A DNA stretch of 64,000 bases from Sphingobacterium detergens (GTDB lineage Bacteria; Bacteroidota; Bacteroidia; Sphingobacteriales; Sphingobacteriaceae). Both the position numbers and the translations under genes were made by a program. Location: positions 1-64,000 of the forward strand of contig NZ_RAPY01000003.1 in the NCBI RefSeq assembly GCF_003610355.1, in the 5' to 3' direction. Shown here piece after piece: positions 9,731 through 20,182 of the stretch (its first letter is position 1; the number at the start of each line of letters is the position of its first letter). The notes below the pieces were generated by a model. The model was not told the origin of the DNA and searched no databases. It saw only the letters and a program-made list of their open reading frames with translations.

Positions 9731-10132
9731 TTATTCTATATCCAAACCTTCTAAAACAGGAATTGGTTGTTTCTTTTCATCCAAAGCGACAAAAGTAAAG
9801 ACTCCTTCGATCGCAAGTTCCCGTCCTTCTTTATACATATGCTCCAGGAATATTTCTACTTTCACTTTTAGACTCGTACGCCCGACATTTTGGACACGCG
9901 CAACTGCCTCTATAATACTCCCGGAAGGAATTGCTTTATTAAAATCAATACGATCTGTTGATACTGTCACCAACGTTTTGCGACAGAATCTTGTTGCGGC
10001 CATAAAAGACACTTCGTCCATAATAGACATCGCCTTACCGCCGAATAAGGTATCGTGATGATTTGTCAAAAACGGGAATACTGTTGTACATACATGCGTT
10101 TCTGATAAATCAATACGTTCTTGTAAAGTCAT
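9731..10132 (-). CDS. Acyl-CoA thioesterase, hotdog fold
   Basis: A 133-residue single hotdog-fold protein similar to YciA and other acyl-CoA hydrolases, which cleave acyl-CoA to free acid and CoA in the cytoplasm. The family's N-terminal active-site block HHDTLFGGKAMSIMDEVSFMAA is plain, with the Asp of MDE as the likely catalytic acid. It appears to be a single-gene unit, convergent with the DUF779 gene. The preferred acyl chain length cannot be read. Confidence 0.88.
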   Translation of the reverse strand: MTLQERIDLSETHVCTTVFPFLTNHHDTLFGGKAMSIMDEVSFMAATRFCRKTLVTVSTDRIDFNKAIPSGSIIEAVARVQNVGRTSLKVKVEIFLEHMYKEGRELAIEGVFTFVALDEKKQPIPVLEGLDIE

Positions 10133-10200
10133 TTATTGTTATTTTTAATGGATTCAAGAGAGCACAAATGTAAGGCTATCCAAAAACAGTTGAGTCATTT

Positions 10201-12024
10201 TTATCCAATATTTTCCTCGATATCGACTCCTATACCCCTTAACAACAAAGAAGCATTGAAGATCTTACACTCCCCTATCTTCAGTTTATAGTCAAACAGC
10301 ATCTGCCCTTCATCAACCTGGATATCGAAATGATAATTTTTGATATCTTTTGGAAACTCCTGTTCCAAACTTGACAGCTGCAGATCGTGTGTTGCCACCA
10401 TACCTTTACCATCCAAGCGAACCAACTGCTTAATAATCGCTCGTGAGCCTAAATATTTATCAACTGAGTTTGTACCCCGTAACATTTCATCAATCAGAAA
10501 AAAACTATCCGTATGTGAAGCTACAGTATCCAGTATAAATTTCATCCGATTGAGTTCTGCCTTGAAAGTGGAAGTACTTTCGTTCAGATTGTCTCTGATA
10601 CGCATATAGGATATAAGTTTATAGATCGGTAGTTGAAATGATGAGGCGGCAACACTCGCTCCAGCATAAGCTAAAATTGCATTGACACCAATAGTACGTA
10701 AGAATGTACTTTTTCCAGCCATATTGGATCCTGTTACCAATGCGACCCGATGATCGTTACTGGTATAATCGTTGGCTACCACTAATTCATTCGGAATAAG
10801 CGGATGATAAATACCTTGTGCTTCAATTTTATCCTCCTCTGGATTGACTAAGATGACCGGATAAACATAAGTCGGATGATTTCTTTTCCAAATTGCGAGG
10901 CTATTCACAGCTTCAACTTTTGCCAAGGTATCAAACGAATTCAGGATTTCTTGTTCATACTTATTTTTCCAATCGATAATCGCCAGTACCTGTCTAAAAT
11001 CCCACAGCAAAAAAAGATTCAGAAATATCCCAACAAACACATTATTTCGTGCATCCAGATTATTGATAAGAACTGCTAATTTTTTAAATGCTTTTGAAAT
11101 AGGTTCAGCATGTCCCCCCTCCTTTAATTCATTAGCCATTTCTTGTAAGGAGGCGGATTTCCATGCGTGGTTTTCTATAGCTTGTATTGCATCGGCATAG
11201 GAAGCCAGTATTCCACCAATCTTGTCTATCCTTGATGAAAATAAACCAACACTACCTGCTTTGGCGAAAGCCCAAAGAATATGAAACAAACCTAATATCG
11301 TTGCAACCGCTGCAAATTTGGAAATAAAAAAGCTTCCAACAAGCGCTAGCACAAATAAAACTGGGCCCACTTTGACATACATACGCATGAAAGCATTTCC
11401 AAAACTAAAATTTCCGTCTTGAAAATAATTGGACAAAAAAGTCTTAATATCGAGTTTATGATTAAGATTTGCTAGTAGTTTAGCCTGAAAATCCCATATC
11501 CATTCCGATTCACTCTCCAACTCCTTTGACGCTTCCTGATTCCGTTGGATTTGCTCTTTATCCAGAGGTGCATTTAGCCAAGATGCCAGCAAATCAATCC
11601 CCTGTTTTGTTGTTGACCGATTCAATTGGGCAAATAACGAATATGCGCCGAATACGTCCATATCTGAACTATAAGGATGATTACCATCCTCGAAGTTTTC
11701 TCCATGAGCATACATGTTTGCTTTTCCATCAAGGATATTTTGCTCATTGGATAGCACCTTCAGATAGGCTTCAAAATAGTTTTTCTGAAGTTCCAACTGG
11801 CTTTGTCGGCGTACCAAATACGCAAATAGGAACAATAAGGCAAAGAAACAAAAGAAAACCAATGGAAGACTTTCCAGCTGAAAAGTATAAAATAGCAAGG
11901 CTCCCCCACCAAGAATTACAAAGAGTCGGGTTAAACTCAGGGTATTCACCTGCTTATTTAATTTTAAGACCGTGGTGGCAATTTCTTGATGCTTTTGATC
12001 GTATAATGTCGTGATTGGATTCAT
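10201..12024 (-). CDS. Membrane-anchored MutS-like ATPase
   Basis: A 607-residue protein whose C-terminal third is the MutS ATPase domain: Walker A GSNMAGKST (432-440), the FKAELNRM segment near 487-494, and Walker B FFLIDEM with D512/E513. The N-terminal DNA mismatch-binding domains of MutS are absent. In their place are two membrane segments near residues 33-71 and two more near 219-256. Related Bacteroidota proteins are often annotated as mismatch repair proteins, but without the mismatch-reading domains and with membrane anchors that role is doubtful. The function is unknown. The gene stands alone between the thioesterase and pcm genes. Confidence 0.82.
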   Translation of the reverse strand: MNPITTLYDQKHQEIATTVLKLNKQVNTLSLTRLFVILGGGALLFYTFQLESLPLVFFCFFALLFLFAYLVRRQSQLELQKNYFEAYLKVLSNEQNILDGKANMYAHGENFEDGNHPYSSDMDVFGAYSLFAQLNRSTTKQGIDLLASWLNAPLDKEQIQRNQEASKELESESEWIWDFQAKLLANLNHKLDIKTFLSNYFQDGNFSFGNAFMRMYVKVGPVLFVLALVGSFFISKFAAVATILGLFHILWAFAKAGSVGLFSSRIDKIGGILASYADAIQAIENHAWKSASLQEMANELKEGGHAEPISKAFKKLAVLINNLDARNNVFVGIFLNLFLLWDFRQVLAIIDWKNKYEQEILNSFDTLAKVEAVNSLAIWKRNHPTYVYPVILVNPEEDKIEAQGIYHPLIPNELVVANDYTSNDHRVALVTGSNMAGKSTFLRTIGVNAILAYAGASVAASSFQLPIYKLISYMRIRDNLNESTSTFKAELNRMKFILDTVASHTDSFFLIDEMLRGTNSVDKYLGSRAIIKQLVRLDGKGMVATHDLQLSSLEQEFPKDIKNYHFDIQVDEGQMLFDYKLKIGECKIFNASLLLRGIGVDIEENIG

Positions 12025-12217
12025 TTTTAAATAATTTTTTATTCCATCAGTTGGACGAAATCCATCCTATCCAAAATCATATTTGTAACAAACTACAACT
12101 TTTAAATTGAGCGGATTCACAAGAGTAAATAGAAAACAATATATTTTCATTTACCTATCTTGCAAAAACAGCGAATAATGACTCGAAGCACCCTTAATTT
12201 TTTAGAGACAATGTGAA

Positions 12218-12874
12218 TTACCAGGCCTGATCACCCACCAAGGGCACAAAACGAAAAGTGTCCAATTCAATACGATCAAAATCATTTTCACCTACGCGAA
12301 TTATTGTCATCATTTTCTGAGACTTCTCATCCCCGACCGGAATCACAAAAATTCCACCTATTTTTAGCTGCTTCAACATGATTTCAGGCACGAATGGCGC
12401 CCCGGCAGTTACAATAATCTTATCGTAGGGGGCATGTTTTTCAATACCTTTGGAGCCATCACCCAAAAAGAAATTTGCCTTATACCCCATGTAGGGTAAT
12501 ACCTGAATTGTTCGTTGATAAAGGTTCTCTTGGCGTTCTATCGTATATACATCGGCACCAAGTTCAAGCAAAATACAAGTTTGATACCCTGATCCTGTTC
12601 CAATTTCCAGTACCTTATCCCCTTTTTTCACGTGGAGCAATTCGGATTGATAAGCGACAGTGTATGGTTGGGAGATTGTTTGTCCGTCACCGATTGGAAA
12701 AGCAATATCGCGATAAGCCTGATTCCAAAAGGTTTCATCAAAAAAGAAATGACGTGGTACCTTCCCAATGGCTTCCAATACTTTTTGGTCTTCAATACCT
12801 CTTCCTTTTAGATGCTCAACCAATTTCTTGCGTGCACCTCTTTCCCGATAATTATCAATAAACTTATACGCCAT
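12218..12874 (-). CDS. pcm: Protein-L-isoaspartate O-methyltransferase
   Basis: A 218-residue S-adenosylmethionine-dependent methyltransferase that starts the repair of isoaspartyl residues in aged proteins. The AdoMet motif VLEIGTGSGYQT lies near residues 79-90, and the preceding block PIGDGQTISQPYTVA is the family signature of the substrate-binding region. The length is normal. It lies alone between the MutS-like gene and priA, with about 220 bp of AT-rich sequence upstream. Confidence 0.93.
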   Translation of the reverse strand: MAYKFIDNYRERGARKKLVEHLKGRGIEDQKVLEAIGKVPRHFFFDETFWNQAYRDIAFPIGDGQTISQPYTVAYQSELLHVKKGDKVLEIGTGSGYQTCILLELGADVYTIERQENLYQRTIQVLPYMGYKANFFLGDGSKGIEKHAPYDKIIVTAGAPFVPEIMLKQLKIGGIFVIPVGDEKSQKMMTIIRVGENDFDRIELDTFRFVPLVGDQAW

Positions 12875-13097
12875 GATGTTTCAAATTTACCTTTAAAAAG
12901 GCATATTTAGCCGAACTATTCACAAATCACTTAATATCAAAGCAATATACAATACTGAACGTAGACCACACAACAAATCACAACCAAATAAAAACATTAT
13001 ATCTAAAACATTATCAAAAAGTTACATAAATTTCATTACGAAAAATTCAAATCACTTAGCACATGATCCAACGCTACGAGGACATAAAAACATGTCG

Positions 13098-15581
13098 TTA
13101 ATAAGGGTCGACATCGACCTGAACACGAACGCCACTATTGGTCTTATCAATCTCAAAATCCAATAAAACCGAACGAATCAACTCCTTTACCTTAGCAATA
13201 CTAATATTTGTGCGTTCAATCTTCAACGTAATTGTCTGAATAAAATTATTTCGCACACGGGAGACCAGTGGTGGTTCAGGCCCCAATACCCTAGCTCCAA
13301 GCTGTGGTCGTAAAGCAGCGGCAAAACGATTCGCAGCATCATAGCATTTTTGAAAATCCGTATGTTTTATATCAATGCGAATAAGTCGATAAAAAGGTGG
13401 GTAAAGGTAATTCTTACGTTCAGTAATTTCCGTCATAAACATCCCTTCATAATCATTGTTAACGACTTGCTCCAAGACCCTATGATTTGTCGTATAACTT
13501 TGAATAATCACCCGTCCACCTGCTTCCCGACGACCGGCTCGGCCTGCAACTTGGGAAAATAGCGAAAAGGAACGCTCATAGGCACGAAAATCAGGAAAAT
13601 TAATAATGGTATCTGCATTCACAACACCGATTAAACTAACACGCCCAAAATCCAACCCTTTGGCCACCATCTGTGTCCCAATCAGCACATCAAATTCATG
13701 CTCATCGAAAGCCGTAATAATCTTATCAAAGCCATACTTTCCTTTTGTTGAATCCAGATCCAATCGGCCTATCCGGATCTCGGGCATCAGCAATTCAAGT
13801 TCTTCTTCCACCCGCTCTGTCCCAAAGCCCTTACTTTCAATATGTGGCATTCCACAAGCTGGGCAGACCCGAAGTGGTGGCTCAACATGCCCACAGTAAT
13901 GACAATGCATCATATTGGAACTTTTATGGTAGGTCAAACTGACATCACAATTCACACATTTGGCAACAAAACCGCAGGTATTACACTGGATCATGGTGGT
14001 GTGTCCGCGTCTATTCTGAAACAGAATAACCTGTTCCTTATTCTTAACAGCTTCTTCAATAGCTTTTAACAATGTTCCGGAGAAATAGGAGAACATATTT
14101 TCCTTTCGCCCTTCTTCGGGAATATTGACGAGCTCTACACTCGGCAACTGCGCATTGCCATAACGCTCCAATAACTGCACAAAGCCATACTTCTTTGCTT
14201 TAGCATTGTAGTAACTTTCCAACGATGGTGTTGCGGATCCCAAAAGCACCTTCGTCTGATGTAAAAAGCCGAGATAAATGGCTGTATCACGCGCATGGTA
14301 GCGTGGTGCTGGATCAAATTGTTTGTATGAGCTTTCATGTTCCTCATCAACAATAATAATTCCCAGATCCTGAAACGGAAGGAATACAGAAGAACGGGCT
14401 CCGATAACAACTTGAAACTCATTTTTCATCACCTTCTGCCATACCTCAGCACGTTCATTATCATTGAATTTCGAATGATAAACACCAAGCTTATCACCAA
14501 AGTGCAGTTTTAATCGCGCAGTAATCTGTGCTGTCAATGCGATCTCAGGTAGAAGATACAAAGCTGATTTTCCTTCAGCTATTGCCTGTTCGATAAGTCG
14601 TATATAGAGCTGAGTTTTCCCTGAAGCTGTTACCCCATGCAATAGTGTTACCTCTTTTTCCTCAAAAGATTGTTGGATCTCATCATAGGCACGCTGTTGA
14701 TTTTCATTGAACTGAAAATTAGCATCTAGTTCTATATCTTCTCCCTGAAATCTCGACACGACCTTCTCCTTCACTTCGAATACACCTTTGTCGATCAACG
14801 CCGTGATGGCTCCATTACCGCAACCTGAAGCTTCCGCCAGCATCGGACGTGTAATCTCTTCAGTCTTTTTGACAAGCTGCATAAATGCCAAAACTGCATC
14901 TTGCTGTTTGGGTGCACGATTGAGACTATCCAATAATTCTCGTTTGGCATCCTCATTTCTAAAGTCAGGGGCAAAACGTAAGAATACTTTTGTTTTGGGT
15001 TTATATCTTTCTGTTATTTCCTCGGAGATAAGTACGATCCCCTTGTCAAACAATTGCTTCAATATCGGAAATACGGTTTTCTGTCCCAATAACTTCACGA
15101 TATCATTGACTTTAAGTTCTCCTGCTACCTCCAGGGCCTCAATAATGAGGTATTCTTTATCCGAAAGTGTCGAACGATCAAATTCTTCTGTTATAGAAGA
15201 GATCACTTTGGTTTCACTTGCCAGTTTTAATGCCGCTGGAAGTGCAGCCTGCATGACTTCACCCAAACTGCACATATAGTAATCTGCCAACCAATCCCAC
15301 AATTTAAATTGGGCAAGGTTGACGATAGGTTTGTCATCAATGATATCTAAAATATACTTTGCTTCGTATTTCAGTGGAGCTTCTTTGCTGATCGATTTCA
15401 CGACAGCCGAATAAATCTTGTTTCGTCCAAATTGCACAATGACCCGTACCCCAATCTGTACCCGATCATTCCAGTCAGCCGGAATACGATAAGTATATGT
15501 TCGTGCTAGAGCTAACGGTAGAACCACATCAATAAACAAGGTATCTCTTTCACTAAAAATCGAAGATTGCGGATTGGACAT
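13098..15581 (-). CDS. priA: Primosomal replication protein N' (PriA helicase)
   Basis: An 827-residue superfamily-2 helicase that restarts stalled replication forks. Visible features in order are an N-terminal 3'-DNA-binding domain (about 14-110), Walker A GVTASGKT (316-323), the DEEH box (D412-H415), and a zinc-binding insertion with four CxxC-type pairs (CNTCG, CVNC, CHYCG, CPACG) in the middle of the C-terminal helicase lobe. It ends with the RAGR helicase motif VI and the C-terminal domain. Length is slightly above the E. coli protein. No partner primosome gene is adjacent. Confidence 0.96.
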   Translation of the reverse strand: MSNPQSSIFSERDTLFIDVVLPLALARTYTYRIPADWNDRVQIGVRVIVQFGRNKIYSAVVKSISKEAPLKYEAKYILDIIDDKPIVNLAQFKLWDWLADYYMCSLGEVMQAALPAALKLASETKVISSITEEFDRSTLSDKEYLIIEALEVAGELKVNDIVKLLGQKTVFPILKQLFDKGIVLISEEITERYKPKTKVFLRFAPDFRNEDAKRELLDSLNRAPKQQDAVLAFMQLVKKTEEITRPMLAEASGCGNGAITALIDKGVFEVKEKVVSRFQGEDIELDANFQFNENQQRAYDEIQQSFEEKEVTLLHGVTASGKTQLYIRLIEQAIAEGKSALYLLPEIALTAQITARLKLHFGDKLGVYHSKFNDNERAEVWQKVMKNEFQVVIGARSSVFLPFQDLGIIIVDEEHESSYKQFDPAPRYHARDTAIYLGFLHQTKVLLGSATPSLESYYNAKAKKYGFVQLLERYGNAQLPSVELVNIPEEGRKENMFSYFSGTLLKAIEEAVKNKEQVILFQNRRGHTTMIQCNTCGFVAKCVNCDVSLTYHKSSNMMHCHYCGHVEPPLRVCPACGMPHIESKGFGTERVEEELELLMPEIRIGRLDLDSTKGKYGFDKIITAFDEHEFDVLIGTQMVAKGLDFGRVSLIGVVNADTIINFPDFRAYERSFSLFSQVAGRAGRREAGGRVIIQSYTTNHRVLEQVVNNDYEGMFMTEITERKNYLYPPFYRLIRIDIKHTDFQKCYDAANRFAAALRPQLGARVLGPEPPLVSRVRNNFIQTITLKIERTNISIAKVKELIRSVLLDFEIDKTNSGVRVQVDVDPY

Positions 15582-15654
15582 ATTTTTTTATTATGGGATA
15601 AAAATACAAAAAAAGTGACAGAAAGAATACGTGAGTGACCTCCCTCAAAATAAA

Positions 15655-15686
15655 AGCCCTCCTGGATTTTTAATCGTTGGAAGGCT
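15655..15686 (-). terminator. Probable terminator of the DUF423 gene
   Basis: On the minus strand AGCCTTCC pairs with GGAGGGCT (8 bp including one G-U) across a 16-nt loop and is followed by a T-rich stretch. It lies between the DUF423 stop and the priA start. Confidence 0.5.
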
Positions 15687-15732
15687 CTTTATCTAAAAAG
15701 CTAGCAAGCTCTATTCTATTTAAACAGTAGGA

Positions 15733-16122
15733 TTATGATTTATTTTTTAATGCCGCTACAAATAAGGCTATCCAACCGATAATCAATGACAAGCCACCTA
15801 AAGGTGTTATGGGACCTAAGATAGCCGGATTTCCGAAACCAGTTATTTCTCTGATACTAAGTATATATAAGGATCCTGAAAAAAACAAAATACCAACAAT
15901 AAAAGCAATAAAGGACACCTTGATTGAATAGGTTTTCGCCCGCGAAAAAGTCGATAAAAATAACAATGCAAAGGTATGATAGAAATGATACTGATTTGCA
16001 GTTTTCCAAGTTTCGATATGATATGCACTTACCTTTCCTTCTAGACCGTGGGCACCAAAGGCACCTAATATTACAGCTAATGCTCCCAATAACGAAGCGG
16101 CTAAAATGATTCTCTTATTCAT
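15733..16122 (-). CDS. DUF423 family small membrane protein
   Basis: A 129-residue inner-membrane protein with about four hydrophobic segments. The family start, ASLLGALAVILGAFGAHGLE, and the C-terminal NPAILGPITPLGGLSLIIGW block identify the DUF423 (YgdD-like) family. Its role is unknown. The gene is divergent from the 879-residue protein gene, with a 269-bp gap in which I see no clear promoter pair. Confidence 0.88.
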   Translation of the reverse strand: MNKRIILAASLLGALAVILGAFGAHGLEGKVSAYHIETWKTANQYHFYHTFALLFLSTFSRAKTYSIKVSFIAFIVGILFFSGSLYILSIREITGFGNPAILGPITPLGGLSLIIGWIALFVAALKNKS

Positions 16123-16391
16123 TATTATAAAGTGAATGCTGAAAACGTGTTTCTCCGATAAATGTATTAAAAACCGAACAAAATAAGGAATATTTTGTTA
16201 AATTTATATTACAAAGCCCCATTATTGAGATGATTTTCTAGCGCTTCCCGCATATTTTTGTTAGGTTTGTTTTACAGATGAAACTATCATAAGTTTATTC
16301 AAGTTGATCGCTTCATTACTATAAAAAACAAATTGACTGAAACGTGTCCATCTATACCATTGAAGATGAGCGCTCATAAATATATATTCTG

Positions 16392-19031
16392 ATGAAAAAA
16401 ACAATAATCATCACTATTCTATTGTTCATAGCTGTCATTGCAGCAACGATTTATCTTTTCGGAGATTTCAATAAAAATAATAAACAGGATTCCAAGGCCT
16501 TACAATACCTCCCTGAAAATACGCTGGCCATAACATCCTTTGCCAATAACGAGACCGTAGACACGATATTTAAGGATTACGAATTATTTAAAGCCATTAT
16601 AGGACAGGGAAATTTTAGTAATCTCGAGCGATTAAAAACAGAGTTATTGCAAAGTGAACAATTGACACCTTTCGTTGCTGGGCAACAGATATTACTATCT
16701 TTTCATCAAGAAAAAGATCAGATAACACCTCTTTATAGTGTACAAGTTGGGCAGAGCCTTGACAATAACACGCTGGCAACCCTTATCGGGCAAATCGGAA
16801 AAAATTATAAAGTTCAACCCTTTGATACGCTGGGCCAACGGTTCTTTGGACTCAATAAAGGAATAAAAGACAGTACGCTCTATTGCGCTTATTCCCATGA
16901 AATTATCTTTGCCAGTTATTCAAAACAGGTGCTTGCGCAAATTTTCGATAAGAATGTAAAAAAAATAAACACAAAGCAAATTGAATTCTTTGTCAATCAC
17001 AACAATAAGAATACACCACTCAGTTTATATTTTTTCAATGAACAGTTAGCGCAGGTCGCCCGCATATTGATGAAATCCAAATTTGGCAATTACCTTAATT
17101 TAATTGATTCTCTCAAGGGACAAACTTCCTGGAATATGAATTTCAAACAGGATGCGTTTATCTTTAAGGGTGTAACTGATCTAACAGGCAGTAAAAACAG
17201 CTATCTACAATTGTTTGCCAATCAAACCGCTCAAGTACAGGCATTAGGAAACTACCTACCAAAAAATACAGCATCCTATATTGATTTCAGTATTTCCGAT
17301 GAACATAGCTTCCGTTCGGGACTCAAAGAACTATTGATTCAGCAAAAAGAGTACGATCGCGTAAGCAAAAGCATTAAAAATCTTGAGGACGATACAAAGG
17401 TATCATTTGACAGTGTCATCGCCCCTCTTTTTAATGATGAATTTGCGCTGGCTGAATTAGACAATCAAGATGTACTGGGGCTAATTAGCATATCTGATTC
17501 GAGCTTATTCGCAAATAACTTTAAAAAATTCAGTTCATCTGTCGGTGATTCGATCTATCAATTTAAATATTCCCAGCTATTATATGCCTCTTTCGGAGAG
17601 CCGTTCAAAAGTTTTACAAGACCATACTTTACCATCGTTGATGGTATCATGGTTGTCGCAAATCGAACAGGCATCCTAAGAGATTATCGTGAATCTTTCC
17701 GTGAAAAGCAATTTCTATCGGGAACAGCAATTTTCAAAAATCACGCGGCTTTACAAAATAGCCGTAGCAATGTAACCTTCTATTTAGAGCCCAAAGCTGG
17801 CAAAAGCAATATTTTAGATAATTTAAAATCTGATTATGCCAAAAATTTTAAAGATGAAGAGCAATTTGGTTTTCAAAATTTCTACTCATGGTCCTATCAA
17901 TTAAGTGGTAATCAAGGGACATTCTCGTCCAGCTTATACGCTCTTTACAAAAGTGATACACGACTTGGAGGAAAACCTGAATGGACTGTACAGCTTGAAA
18001 GCCGCATCATCAACAAACCTTGGGTTTTGGATCAAGATGGCAAAAACAAATTTATAATGATCCAGGAGCAGGATCATACCGTACATGCGTTTTCGCCAGA
18101 CGGAAAGGAACTTTGGCAAAACCTTTTCCAAGGCGAGATTTTAGGTGAACCAATTCAATTGCAAGATCTTAGCATCATTATTGTCACCAAAATCAGACTA
18201 TATCGGATCAGACCTGACGGAAAAAATATGAATGGTTTTTCTGTCGAATTACCTTCTACGGCTAGCTATGGGGCCACAATATCTAACTTCAATAAAGAAC
18301 AACGGATCTATATTCCTGCCACAGATCGCATCTTAGCCTATTCATTAGATGGCAAAAGAATAGAGGGATTTGAAAATAATACTGTAGACAGCCGTATACT
18401 TTTTGATCTAAAAATAACCACACTGGGGCAAACCAATTACATTATAGCGGGTACAAGCACAGCTTCTGTTTATTTTTTCAATGAAAATGGTAAGATCATT
18501 CGCAAACAAAGCTTAGATACAGACGGCGAAAGCGTTCGGAATCCGATTGGTTTAGTAGCTGCCTCAGATGAAAAAAATTCATTTGTCTATGTCGCCGATA
18601 ATAAAGGCAGTATTTTCAAAGTTCCTTTTGAAGGAGAGTCAAAAAAAATTAAATTAGGCAGCTGGGGCAAAGATGCTTTCTTTAATTTTGAAGATATCAG
18701 TGGTGGTGCAGACAGAGACTTTATCATTTTGGCCAACAATAAATTGAATGCTTACAGCAGCAGAGACTCCTCTTCCTATTTCGAATATAAATTTATCGAA
18801 GATGCGAGCAACAGACCTTTATTCTTTAAGCGGATTGGAAAATCCGACGTCTTGGGAGTCGGCACAGACAATCGGATGATTTATCTTTTCGGCTCAGATG
18901 GTTTAGTACAGGATGGATTCCCTATCGAAGGGTTTTCGAAATTCTATTATGGGCCAATTAACTATGGCGACAATGCTAATTATTTGATTTGTATGAAAAA
19001 GGATTTTAAGGTTTACGCCTACAAATTCTAA
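16392..19031 (+). CDS. Membrane-anchored orphan protein with a C-terminal propeller-like region
   Basis: An 879-residue protein that I cannot name. A single N-terminal membrane segment (about 3-24) is followed by a large region (about 35-510) that resembles DUF3352-type proteins in its PENTLAI start and its repeated self-similar subdomains. From about residue 520 there are repeated WTVQLESR, LWQNLFQG and FKVPFEG type blades, like those of PQQ or beta-propeller proteins, ending near the C-terminus. I infer an anchored periplasmic protein. It is transcribed alone, 110 bp before nrnA. No catalytic motif is visible. Confidence 0.7.
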   Translation: MKKTIIITILLFIAVIAATIYLFGDFNKNNKQDSKALQYLPENTLAITSFANNETVDTIFKDYELFKAIIGQGNFSNLERLKTELLQSEQLTPFVAGQQILLSFHQEKDQITPLYSVQVGQSLDNNTLATLIGQIGKNYKVQPFDTLGQRFFGLNKGIKDSTLYCAYSHEIIFASYSKQVLAQIFDKNVKKINTKQIEFFVNHNNKNTPLSLYFFNEQLAQVARILMKSKFGNYLNLIDSLKGQTSWNMNFKQDAFIFKGVTDLTGSKNSYLQLFANQTAQVQALGNYLPKNTASYIDFSISDEHSFRSGLKELLIQQKEYDRVSKSIKNLEDDTKVSFDSVIAPLFNDEFALAELDNQDVLGLISISDSSLFANNFKKFSSSVGDSIYQFKYSQLLYASFGEPFKSFTRPYFTIVDGIMVVANRTGILRDYRESFREKQFLSGTAIFKNHAALQNSRSNVTFYLEPKAGKSNILDNLKSDYAKNFKDEEQFGFQNFYSWSYQLSGNQGTFSSSLYALYKSDTRLGGKPEWTVQLESRIINKPWVLDQDGKNKFIMIQEQDHTVHAFSPDGKELWQNLFQGEILGEPIQLQDLSIIIVTKIRLYRIRPDGKNMNGFSVELPSTASYGATISNFNKEQRIYIPATDRILAYSLDGKRIEGFENNTVDSRILFDLKITTLGQTNYIIAGTSTASVYFFNENGKIIRKQSLDTDGESVRNPIGLVAASDEKNSFVYVADNKGSIFKVPFEGESKKIKLGSWGKDAFFNFEDISGGADRDFIILANNKLNAYSSRDSSSYFEYKFIEDASNRPLFFKRIGKSDVLGVGTDNRMIYLFGSDGLVQDGFPIEGFSKFYYGPINYGDNANYLICMKKDFKVYAYKF

Positions 19032-19099
19032 GCAACTGAAAATCATTTTTTTAACCCCAAAACAAAACACAATAAGACGCGAAAGATGTTTATAAAAAA

Positions 19100-19132
19100 T
19101 TTGTCTAATCTAAATTTTTTATAGTAGGTTTG
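19100..19132 (+). promoter_or_regulatory. Promoter of nrnA
   Basis: The -33 TTTG is at 19100-19103 and the -7 TAGGTTTG at 19125-19132, with a 21-nt spacer. The start codon at 19143 lies only 10 nt beyond the -7 element, so the mRNA leader would be a few nucleotides at most. Confidence 0.65.
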
Positions 19133-19142
19133 CAGACTTAAT

Positions 19143-20159
19143 ATGACTATGCTAAAATCGGAAGAATTAAAAGAAATATTGGCTGAACCAAAGCACATTG
19201 TAATCACCACGCATTACAAACCTGACGGCGATGCATTGGGTTCATCGTTGGGATTATATTTTTGGTTAACCGCAAAAGGACATCATGTCAATCTAATCGT
19301 ACCATCAGATTTTCCTGCTTTCTTAGACTGGTTACCTGGTTTGGAAAATGTACAGATTTATGCGCAAAATATCAACCTACATAATCAACAGATTGAAGCT
19401 GCAGATTTATTATTCTGTTTAGACTTCAATGGGCTCGCTCGCATTCATGAGATGGGTGATCCTATTCGTCAAGCAAAAGGGATCAAATGCATGATTGATC
19501 ATCATTTGGATCCGGAAGGGTTTGAAGATTATGCATTTTGGGATCCATCTGCTGCTGCGACTGCACAATTGATCTATCGCTTTTTGGTGAATGAGATGCA
19601 AGATGCAGACAACATTAGCGCTGATATGGCTACTTGTTTATATACCGGGATTATGACCGATACAGGATCTTTTCGTTTTCGTTCTACCACTTCAGAAATT
19701 CACCGTATCATCGCAACTCTGATTGATTGTGGCGCACAAAATTGGGCGATCCACGAAGAAATATACAATAGCTCTTCGGAAAGTCGTCTCAAGTTCCTTG
19801 GATTTTGCCTGCTCAACCGTCTTGAAGTTATTCATGAATATAATACGGCAGTCATTCATGTCACCAAAGAAGACCTCAATCAATTTCAGGTCATCACTGG
19901 AGATACAGAAGGTTTGGTCAATTACGCACTTTCCATTAAAGGAATTAGATTAGCTGCGTTAATTATTGACAGAAATGAACAAATTAAACTATCTTTGCGA
20001 TCGATTGGAGAAGTTCCTTGTAATGAAATCTGTAAATTGTATTTCAATGGGGGAGGTCACCTCAATGCTTCAGGCGGAAATTCGAAAGACAGCCTAGCTG
20101 TTGTGATCGCAAAATTCAAATCGATTTTACCAAATTATAAAGAAATATTAACAAAATAA
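19143..20159 (+). CDS. nrnA: NrnA-type oligoribonuclease / pAp phosphatase (DHH family)
   Basis: A 338-residue DHH-DHHA1 phosphoesterase. NrnA degrades nanoRNA of two to five nucleotides and hydrolyses 3'-phosphoadenosine 5'-phosphate. Metal-binding motifs are complete: H24 and D28/D30 in HYKPDGDALG, D94 in CLDFNG, and DHH at 119-121, followed by the TDTG motif. The DHHA1 substrate-binding block GGGHLNASGG lies in the last sixth. Length is typical. The gene has its own promoter and is followed after 23 bp by the FKBP lipoprotein gene, so the two are probably co-transcribed. Confidence 0.9.
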   Translation: MTMLKSEELKEILAEPKHIVITTHYKPDGDALGSSLGLYFWLTAKGHHVNLIVPSDFPAFLDWLPGLENVQIYAQNINLHNQQIEAADLLFCLDFNGLARIHEMGDPIRQAKGIKCMIDHHLDPEGFEDYAFWDPSAAATAQLIYRFLVNEMQDADNISADMATCLYTGIMTDTGSFRFRSTTSEIHRIIATLIDCGAQNWAIHEEIYNSSSESRLKFLGFCLLNRLEVIHEYNTAVIHVTKEDLNQFQVITGDTEGLVNYALSIKGIRLAALIIDRNEQIKLSLRSIGEVPCNEICKLYFNGGGHLNASGGNSKDSLAVVIAKFKSILPNYKEILTK

Positions 20160-20182
20160 GATATCGTAACATACATTAGAAA

